A DNA stretch of 64,000 bases, taken from NCBI GenBank assembly GCA_015068155.1, contig SVLC01000001.1, positions 21,850 through 85,849 on the forward strand. The letters run 5' to 3'. Positions 56,618 through 64,000 of this stretch are shown here, piece after piece. The stretch is from Oscillospiraceae bacterium. GTDB lineage: Bacteria > Bacillota > Clostridia > Oscillospirales > Oscillospiraceae. The position numbers were made by a program, and so were the translations under genes. The notes beneath the pieces were generated by a model. That model made no database searches and was not told where the DNA came from. It saw nothing but the letters and a program-made list of their open reading frames with translations. How positions within the stretch are numbered: position 1 is the stretch's first letter; each line of letters begins with the position of its first letter.

Positions 56618-57073
56618 TTACAGGTTCTTATGGAAGCACAGGCAGTTTTCCGCGCCGGCGGGGCTGCCATAATAATCCCGGATCTGATATCCGGCGGACA
56701 AATACAGTTTATGAGAATCCGTGGTATTCACCGCAGTTTCCAGGATCATCTGCCGGATGCCGGCAGCAGCGGCATCCGCCTCCAGCGCCGCCATCAGCGC
56801 CCGGGCCGCGCCTCGGCGCCGGTACGCCGGCAGCACATACAGCCGCTTCAGTTCCGCGGTCTTCTCGTCCAGCCGCTTCCATGCGCCGCAGCCCACCGGA
56901 ACCTCCGCTTCATAAGCCACCGCCAGGGCGGTCATGTTTTCCGGGCGGTTTGGCTCGGCATAACGGTTTTGGATCTCCCCCACCAGTTCAAAATAATATG
57001 CGTCCAGTTTTGCCGCCAGCATCCGAAAATCCGGGCTGGAGGCAGGCACAAAGCAGATCTGCATAGCCATCAC
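56618..57073 (-). CDS. GNAT-family N-acetyltransferase
   Basis: 'KRLYVLPAYRRRGAARALMAALEADAAAAG'. Confidence 0.9.
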   Translation of the reverse strand: MMAMQICFVPASSPDFRMLAAKLDAYYFELVGEIQNRYAEPNRPENMTALAVAYEAEVPVGCGAWKRLDEKTAELKRLYVLPAYRRRGAARALMAALEADAAAAGIRQMILETAVNTTDSHKLYLSAGYQIRDYYGSPAGAENCLCFHKNL

Positions 57074-57180
57074 CTCACGGTTATTTTAGCACAACCTTCT
57101 ACAATTGGCAAGAAAAACCAAAGCACCCCCGGATGGGAGTGCTTTGGTTGGAAAGGAGGGGCCTTGCGACCGAAACGGGT

Positions 57181-60100
57181 TTATTCCTCGGATTGCAGTT
57201 CCGGGGGCCACTGCACATCTTCAGGCATGGTATCCTTGAAGTAGAAGGTCACCCGCGGGTCTGCATCTGCCATAACGGTGTCGATAATGCTTTCCTTTGC
57301 TTTGATCTCCTCATAGGTATGATTGTAGAAGTAGACGGTCAATTCGCCAGCCACATTTACGAAGGTCGCCGCGGTCATATCCAGTTCGGTAGGATCGATC
57401 CACACTTCCTTCAGATCGGGAGCATTGGCAAAGCCGGTCTTGCTCTCATCGGTCTGCCAGCAGAACAGAGGACCTGTGAGGATAATGTAGCGGTTGGGAT
57501 AACCGGCCAGGACATTTTCCATGAAGGTGGTGTCATACCAGTCGTAGAGATCCATCAAATTCAGCTTATAGCAGCCGACAAAGCAGTACCGCGCAGGGAA
57601 ATTGGACATCCGTGTCGTACTCAGATTCTTGTAAGCGACCACAGTGCCGTTTTCATCCCGCACAAAATTGGATTCCTGCAGCTTGGGATAGGCATTGATG
57701 GTAGTCAGGTTGCTGCACATGTAGAAGCAATAGGTGCCGCCAAGGGTGGGAGAAGAATTGTGGGAATAGACATTCACCGTCTCCAAGGAGGTACAGTACG
57801 CAAAGGCATAGGCACCCATGGCTGTCACATAATAAGGAATGGACATTTCCTTGAGCTTCTCACAGCCGTAGAAGAAGTAGTTGCCCAGGCTGGTCTTTTC
57901 TGTGTACTTCAGTTCCTCAAACACCGCCGTCTCCAGCAACTTGCAGCCGTAGAATACGCCCTCTGTGGTCAGGTTGGTGATGTACCTGGGGATCACCACA
58001 TTGGTAATGCTGGTATTGGCAAACATATAGGACGGAATGCTGGTCATACGGTCGTGCAGGATCAGCTCGGTAATGCCGGTACAGCCGTCCAGCAGATGGG
58101 TGCCCAGCTTGGTGGGTTCCACGGTGGCAGGGATCTCCTCAAAGGAGAAGTTGGTCAGGCCGGTGCAGTTGGCGAAGGCATAGTCGCCGATCTCCTTGAC
58201 GGTGTACGGAATCGCCACATTGTTCAGGTTCTGGCAGCCCTCGAAGGCGTGGGCGCCCACACTCTGCACACCGGGATGGAAGGTGATGCTTTCGATGGCT
58301 GCGCTGCTGAAAGCGTAATCCGGGATCTCCAGGATCTGCTCCGGCACCACAAAGTTCTTCATCTGCGCGCCGGCAAAGGCGCCGGGAGCGATCTCACGGA
58401 CGGTTTCGGGGAAGGTGAAAACTTCTGCCGTGAGGCTTGCGGGATAGTACAGCAGCACAGTCATATCCACATTGTACAGCACGCCTTCATATTCTCTGAA
58501 GTCGGTGCTGTCGGGATCCAGTTCAAAGCTCTGGATACCGGAGCAGCCCATATAGGGGTTGCCTGCGATGCTGGAAATGGAGGCGGGGATGTACGCCTTC
58601 TGCAGTTTTTCGCTGTAGGCAAAGGCATAGGCACCCAAATATTCCAGGCCGAAGACCACATCGGCCTTTTCCAGCATATCGCAATCGAAGAAGGCCTCGT
58701 CGCCCAGATACAGCAGTTCCGGAGACAGATCTGCATTCACCAAGTTGTCACAATTCTTGAAGGCCTTGCTGGCGATGGTACGCACGGTAACGGGCATATC
58801 AAAATACGCCAAGCCGCTGTTTTCGAAGCAGGAAACGCCAATGGACAGCAGACCCTCGGGCAGAATGATGGTCTGCAGGGCGGTGGTGTTGGCAAAGATG
58901 CCGATGCCCCAATCCGGATTGTCTGCAAGAACATCGTTGACACCCAGAGCAATCATCTGGCTGTCTTCAGCAAAGGTCACCTTCTCCAGGCTGGTGCAGC
59001 CGTCAAAGGCATAGCCGCCGATCTCCGTGACACGCGCGGGGATGACGATCTCCTTCAGCCCAGTCAGGCCGTATGCGGCATAGCTGTTGATGGTCAGCAG
59101 GCTCTCGGGCAGCAGCAGAGTCTCCAGGCTGGTGCAGCCGTCAAACATTCTGCTGGGCCAAACCGTGATGTTGGTACAGGCGGACATATCCACATTCTTC
59201 AGGCTGGTGCAGCCGTTGAACAGGTCCACTCGCTTTACGCCGCTGATGGTGGCTTCCTGAAGCGTGGTCAACGAAGCGGGCAGCGCGATGGATTCCAGGC
59301 TGGTACACTTGTTAAACACACCGTAAGCCAGGAAGGTCAGTTGACTGCCTTCGGCGAAGTAGACACGCTTCAATCCGGTATGGTATGCAAAGGCGCTTTG
59401 ACCGATCTCTCTGACGGTGGAGGGAATGGTGATCTCCTCCAATGCATAGTGGCGGGTATTTTCATCGGACAGGACATTGCCTTCGATAAATTCCAGGCCT
59501 TCCTGCATCACGAACTTGGTCAGGCCGGAGCAGCCACGGAAGGCATACCGTTCCAGATTGCTCAGGGCAGCAGGCAGAATGACCTCTGTCAGAGACTTGC
59601 AGCCGGAGAACGCGCTACCGCCGAGGATCCTCAGATTATCCGGCAGGTTCGCGCTCTTCAGGGCGGTGCAGCCGCTAAAGGCACTGTCTTCGATCACATT
59701 CAGCGCGCTGTTTTCCGCAAAGGTCACGGTCTGCAGGTCCAAACAGTTGATAAATGCGCAGTAGCTGATCTGCTTCACGCTGGCAGGAATGCGGATGCTG
59801 GTGATCTTCGCGCCATGCAGCGCATAATCGCCAATATTCTCCAGGCCTTCCGGCAGCACCAGTTCGGCACCGGGGAAGTCCTTCAGGGACAGTGGCGCCA
59901 GCATAACCACCGTATTGGGGATCTTAAAGCCGGTGGGATCCTTGCCTTTGGGATAGTAATACAGAATGGTCTCGGCAAGGTCATAGATAACGCCATCCAC
60001 CATCTTGAAATTGCGGCTGTTTTCAGGAATGATCACAGTCTCCAGGTTGGGCGCCATGAAGAACAGATGCATATCGCTGCCCAAGCTGGTCAGATTTCTG

Positions 60101-63100
60101 GACAGCTTCACGGTTTTCAGATTCTCGCAGCTGGAGAAAATACCTTCCGAGATGGACAGCACGCTATCCGGCATTTGGAATTCGGAAATAGCGGTGCCGG
60201 AGAAGGCGTAGGAGCCGATAAAGCGCAGGCTGCTGCCTTCCGCGAAGGTGATGCTGGCCAGGGAGGAACAATCCTTAAATGCCCATGTGCCAATAGAAGT
60301 AACCGTGGCAGGTACCTCGAAGGCGGTCAGCGCTGTACAGCCATTGAATACGCTGAGGGGCAGCTCATCATACTGGCTATCCTTGCCGATGGACAACGCA
60401 GCCAGCTTTTTGCAGCCATAGAAAGCGCACGCGCCTATACGGTCCACCGAAGGAATGATCAGTTCGGTGAGGTATGCGCAGTCCTTGAAGGCGCTGTCTT
60501 CAATGCTTCTCAGATGGGCATCCTGATTGAAGATGATCTGCGTGTTGTTTTTCAGCCCGTAGAAGCACTGCAGACCGATGACTGCCAGGTGAGAAGGCAG
60601 ATAGACGGTGATCTTAGCGGCCGGAGAGAAAACTGCGTAAGTCTCGCCGGGACACTGGCTGTCATGGACGACGGTAGTATTGCCAATCTCCAGCAATGCT
60701 TCACCGTAGTTGGCATCGGTGGTGTCGTATTCCTCGAAGCGGATGGTAGAAAGCTTGGTCTTGTAGAAGGCGCCGTTTTCCACCTTACGGACCTCCTTGG
60801 GAACCGTCAGTTCGCCGTTCTTAGCGGGAGGACAGTAAAGCAGGATCTCCGGCACACCTTCGACATTCAACTCGTAAACCACGCCGTCAATGGAGGTAAA
60901 GTATTCGCCGCCGGGTTCCACATCCACGACCTTCAGCGACGTGTTGCCCTTGAACACATCCGCAAAGTTCTTGAACGTACTCTTACCATTCCAGTCAGTC
61001 CGATCGTAAGCCTTTGTCAGTCTGGCGGGGAGCACGATTTCCTTGAATCTGGCATTGTAGAAAGCCTCTTTCATAATGGTCAGCTCCGCGGTGCCCTCCA
61101 GTTCAAAGGTCACATTGGTCAAGCTGGTGGTGGAGAATGCCCGGTAGTCGATCATGGTTACGGATGCCGGAATATGGACCTTGGTGATCTTGGTATTATA
61201 GAACGCATTTTCTCCGATTGTCTCCAGCTTGGCGCCCAGCGTCACGCTGGTCAGCGCGTTGGCGTAGGCAAATGCGTTTTTGCCGATGACCGTCAGTTGG
61301 CTGTTCTCGCCCATGGTCACCGTCTTGAGGGAGGTCTGATTGGAGAAGGCGTAAGCGCCGATGCGGACGGCACGGTTGGGTACCGCAAATTCTGTGAACT
61401 TTGTACCGTAGAAAACGCCGTTGGAATTGGTGCTGTTTTCCAAGGTGCCGATGGTCAAAGGCTTGTCGCCATCCTCGAAGGTAACAGAGGTCAACGCAGT
61501 GCTTGCAAACGCGCCGTCGCCGATGGTCTCCACGGCAGCGGGAATCACAATGCTGGTGATCTTTGTCTTTTTCAGCATGCCCGCAGGCAGCTCCTTGATG
61601 CCGGCAGGAATGGTAAAGCTTTCCAATCCGGCTTCTTCAAAGGCGCTGGCACCGATGGCAGTGGTGCCGGTGGGCAATAAGATCGTCGCCAATTTGGTAC
61701 ATCTTGCGAAAGCATTGTCGCCAATCACCATAGCAGAATTGGGGTTTTCAAACACCACTTCGGTTATGTTGAAGCAATTATCAAAGGCATAGGCGCCGAT
61801 TTCGGTGACATTTTTACCGATGGTCACCTTGGTGATCTTGGTATTGCCCTGGAACACCGTATTGCCGATCTTCCTCATATCCGGGTGCAGCTTGCTCAGG
61901 TCGCCATCCAGCGCCTTGGGGTAGAACAGGATCTCTTCGTAATCCTTGGTGTACAGCGCGCCTTCATAGGAAACCAGGTGACGGTTCGCCGGATCCACCT
62001 CGATTTGCCGCAGCGCATCGCAACCGGAGAAGACAGAACCATCAAAAGAAGTGATGGAAGCAGGCAGATTGACCGTACTCAGCTTGGTGCAGCCGCCAAA
62101 CACGTTGACACCAAAGCTGATCTGCTTGCCGTAAGGCGCGAAGGAAACTTCCCACAGGGCGGTACATCCGGAGAAAGCGCCATCACCCACGCTGGTGGTA
62201 TCGGCAGGAATCGTCAGTTCCGCCAGAGCGGTGCAGCCGGCAAAGGCTTCTGCGCCGATGCTTTCGATCCTGGCGCCGTCAGTGAAAACCAAACTGCTCA
62301 GGCTGTTGTTCGCCGCAAAGCTACGGTAGCCGATGCTGATGCGGGTGCCTGCCTCAAAGACTATGTTACGCAGCTTTGCCAGGCCCTCAAATGCGCTGTC
62401 GCCGATGACGGTCAGGCCCTTATCTGTTTTACCGGCACCCCGGAAGGTCACGGTGGTGATATTGCTGCAGCCGGCAAAGGCGCGGTTCAAGATTTGCAGA
62501 TTGTCATTGCGGCCGCCCAGTATCTCCAACTCCGTAATGCCGGTACAGCCTTCAAAGGCGGATATGCCGATAGAGGTAACATAAGCAGGAATGGTCAGCT
62601 TAGTCAGGTTCGGGCGGTTGGCGAACGCCTTGGGGCCTATATGACGGATGCCCAGGGGGATCTCATATTCGCCGCTGACCGACATGGTCACATACAGAAT
62701 GGTATCGCCAATGTCGTTGCAGATCATATTATTCCGGGTGCTGTACTGATTGCCGCCCTCTTCGATCTCCAGGGTCTGCAGTTTCACGAACTGGTTCAGC
62801 ATTTGCAGATCCATTTCCGCCAAACGGGCGGGCAGCCGCAGCGTTTTCAGGTTTGCCGTTCTGTAGAAGGCTTCCGGATCAATGGTCAGGGAATTTGTTC
62901 CGCCGGTTTTGAATTCCAAAGTCTCCAGGCTGTTGCAGGAATAGAACGCATTGGGCATGATCTCTGCCACACCGGTGCCGACAGTCAGATGGGTGATCTT
63001 GGAGTAGCGGAATACCTTGTCACGGATCACGTTTACATGATCCGGAATCACATATTCGCCGGTCTTGCCTCTGGGGAAAATTTCCAGATACACAGTGCCC

Positions 63101-64000
63101 ATATCGTGACGCAGCAGAGCGCCGTCATGGGAGCTGTAGAATATCTCATAGTTCTGCTGAACAGTGTTGGTGTAGACATTGATCTCCTTGAAAGTATCAT
63201 TGCTATTGGGGATCGCGCCAACGCCGATGGACCGGATGGTTGCAGGAATATCCAGTCTCTCCAGGTTGCCGACGCCGGCAAAGGCATTTTCCAGGATAAT
63301 GGTTACTTCCACGCCTTTGTAGTATTCCGGGATCCGCACGCTGGCCACGCTCCTGATGCTGGGGCCCTGGGTAACGCCATATGTACCGTCAGCCTGGGTC
63401 ACATAGGTCAGCACGCCGGTGTCGTAGAAAGGATATGCAGGGGTATCACGGGTCAGATCATACTCCGCAAAGCAATTGCCCATAGAGTCAGTCAAAGGCG
63501 TACCGGAGGCGCCGGGGCCGGTGTACCAGCCAACAAACTCGCCTTCGGCATCGGGATTAACGGGAACAGGCAGCTTGTAGGTGGTCTTGTACACCACAGC
63601 CAGCGTCTCGTTCTCCGTAATGTTGGTCACGCCTTCGCCCAAGCCCACAAATTCGATGTAGTAGGTCCTGGCCGTCCAGTTGCCGTAAAGGATCACGGTG
63701 CCGGTGGCGTTGAACTGGGTATCGGTATGCACGGCGCCGTTGCCTGCGGCGGCATCCGGAGCGGTGTACCAGCCGGTGAAGCTGTAGCCGGGCTGCTCCA
63801 GCTCGCTGGGCAGCAGCATGGTGTCGCCCATGGCCAGATACTCGGTGATGGTGCCGTTCTCCACGGAACGGGTGTCGTAGATCACGGTGTAGGCGTATAC
63901 CTCCGTGGCGGTCCACTTGCTGCCGCCCAGGTCGGTGTAGCGCACCTCGATCAGGTTGGTGCCGGCCTTGGTCAGGGCGATCCTGGCGGTGTTGGTGTTG
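57181..64000 (-). CDS. Giant BspA-type LRR (LRR_5) surface protein with InlB B-repeats, 5' end outside the window
   Basis: Dozens of 'IGDxAFxGCTxLxxVxIPxxVTxIGxxAF' repeats; B-repeat 'LEQPGYSFTGWYTAPDA'; frame open to the window edge. Confidence 0.93.
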   Translation of the reverse strand, partial: NTNTARIALTKAGTNLIEVRYTDLGGSKWTATEVYAYTVIYDTRSVENGTITEYLAMGDTMLLPSELEQPGYSFTGWYTAPDAAAGNGAVHTDTQFNATGTVILYGNWTARTYYIEFVGLGEGVTNITENETLAVVYKTTYKLPVPVNPDAEGEFVGWYTGPGASGTPLTDSMGNCFAEYDLTRDTPAYPFYDTGVLTYVTQADGTYGVTQGPSIRSVASVRIPEYYKGVEVTIILENAFAGVGNLERLDIPATIRSIGVGAIPNSNDTFKEINVYTNTVQQNYEIFYSSHDGALLRHDMGTVYLEIFPRGKTGEYVIPDHVNVIRDKVFRYSKITHLTVGTGVAEIMPNAFYSCNSLETLEFKTGGTNSLTIDPEAFYRTANLKTLRLPARLAEMDLQMLNQFVKLQTLEIEEGGNQYSTRNNMICNDIGDTILYVTMSVSGEYEIPLGIRHIGPKAFANRPNLTKLTIPAYVTSIGISAFEGCTGITELEILGGRNDNLQILNRAFAGCSNITTVTFRGAGKTDKGLTVIGDSAFEGLAKLRNIVFEAGTRISIGYRSFAANNSLSSLVFTDGARIESIGAEAFAGCTALAELTIPADTTSVGDGAFSGCTALWEVSFAPYGKQISFGVNVFGGCTKLSTVNLPASITSFDGSVFSGCDALRQIEVDPANRHLVSYEGALYTKDYEEILFYPKALDGDLSKLHPDMRKIGNTVFQGNTKITKVTIGKNVTEIGAYAFDNCFNITEVVFENPNSAMVIGDNAFARCTKLATILLPTGTTAIGASAFEEAGLESFTIPAGIKELPAGMLKKTKITSIVIPAAVETIGDGAFASTALTSVTFEDGDKPLTIGTLENSTNSNGVFYGTKFTEFAVPNRAVRIGAYAFSNQTSLKTVTMGENSQLTVIGKNAFAYANALTSVTLGAKLETIGENAFYNTKITKVHIPASVTMIDYRAFSTTSLTNVTFELEGTAELTIMKEAFYNARFKEIVLPARLTKAYDRTDWNGKSTFKNFADVFKGNTSLKVVDVEPGGEYFTSIDGVVYELNVEGVPEILLYCPPAKNGELTVPKEVRKVENGAFYKTKLSTIRFEEYDTTDANYGEALLEIGNTTVVHDSQCPGETYAVFSPAAKITVYLPSHLAVIGLQCFYGLKNNTQIIFNQDAHLRSIEDSAFKDCAYLTELIIPSVDRIGACAFYGCKKLAALSIGKDSQYDELPLSVFNGCTALTAFEVPATVTSIGTWAFKDCSSLASITFAEGSSLRFIGSYAFSGTAISEFQMPDSVLSISEGIFSSCENLKTVKLSRNLTSLGSDMHLFFMAPNLETVIIPENSRNFKMVDGVIYDLAETILYYYPKGKDPTGFKIPNTVVMLAPLSLKDFPGAELVLPEGLENIGDYALHGAKITSIRIPASVKQISYCAFINCLDLQTVTFAENSALNVIEDSAFSGCTALKSANLPDNLRILGGSAFSGCKSLTEVILPAALSNLERYAFRGCSGLTKFVMQEGLEFIEGNVLSDENTRHYALEEITIPSTVREIGQSAFAYHTGLKRVYFAEGSQLTFLAYGVFNKCTSLESIALPASLTTLQEATISGVKRVDLFNGCTSLKNVDMSACTNITVWPSRMFDGCTSLETLLLPESLLTINSYAAYGLTGLKEIVIPARVTEIGGYAFDGCTSLEKVTFAEDSQMIALGVNDVLADNPDWGIGIFANTTALQTIILPEGLLSIGVSCFENSGLAYFDMPVTVRTIASKAFKNCDNLVNADLSPELLYLGDEAFFDCDMLEKADVVFGLEYLGAYAFAYSEKLQKAYIPASISSIAGNPYMGCSGIQSFELDPDSTDFREYEGVLYNVDMTVLLYYPASLTAEVFTFPETVREIAPGAFAGAQMKNFVVPEQILEIPDYAFSSAAIESITFHPGVQSVGAHAFEGCQNLNNVAIPYTVKEIGDYAFANCTGLTNFSFEEIPATVEPTKLGTHLLDGCTGITELILHDRMTSIPSYMFANTSITNVVIPRYITNLTTEGVFYGCKLLETAVFEELKYTEKTSLGNYFFYGCEKLKEMSIPYYVTAMGAYAFAYCTSLETVNVYSHNSSPTLGGTYCFYMCSNLTTINAYPKLQESNFVRDENGTVVAYKNLSTTRMSNFPARYCFVGCYKLNLMDLYDWYDTTFMENVLAGYPNRYIILTGPLFCWQTDESKTGFANAPDLKEVWIDPTELDMTAATFVNVAGELTVYFYNHTYEEIKAKESIIDTVMADADPRVTFYFKDTMPEDVQWPPELQSEE

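Noticed and set aside
57133-61680. 1515-aa plus-strand ORF
   Set aside because: Antisense to the in-frame LRR repeats of the BspA-like gene; low-complexity G/A/H/Q-rich product with no recognisable domain, a codon-bias shadow ORF.

Overview
This window is a Gram-positive, spore-forming (Clostridia-like) chromosomal region with most genes on the minus strand. Ordinary chromosomal genes flank a roughly 44.4 kb block (about 7,150-51,592). That block separates two halves of one sporulation sigma factor gene. The C-terminal half of sigma-K (NEILMHF... SRSYVSRIEKRALEKL) is at 6784-7152 and the N-terminal half (...EARNILIERNLRLVAHIMKK) is at 51592-51789, same strand and correct order, so this looks like a skin-like sigK intervening region. 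The left junction has a large serine recombinase whose stop codon lies in an AATGA motif, the core known from the B. subtilis skin element. The right junction is different: sigK homology stops about 44 codons early, at a 21-bp motif (CGCGCATCAAxxCTTCTTCAT on +) that recurs in ~100-125 bp repeats at about 48.4 kb and 36.9 kb, with a diverged copy at 36.1 kb. These repeats delimit a cassette-like series next to a tyrosine recombinase. The cargo looks defence-related: a YhcG/DUF1016 nuclease, a TIR/TIR/SPFH/4TM operon, DUF3841, and, beyond the last repeat, TnpV and a Doc/Phd toxin-antitoxin pair. The recombinase gene also sits beside a pair of inverted 22-bp palindromic sites, one of them inside the start of a headless dockerin ORF. 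Other content: a glycine-riboswitch metV-metF-gcvT-gcvH-gcvPA operon, truncated by an abrupt fusion to a kdpD fragment; a fructan/sucrose utilisation locus; and a thiamine salvage operon behind two tandem TPP riboswitches, each with its own terminator. A giant BspA-like LRR protein runs off the right edge. All calls come from reading the sequence and translations; no database searches were run.
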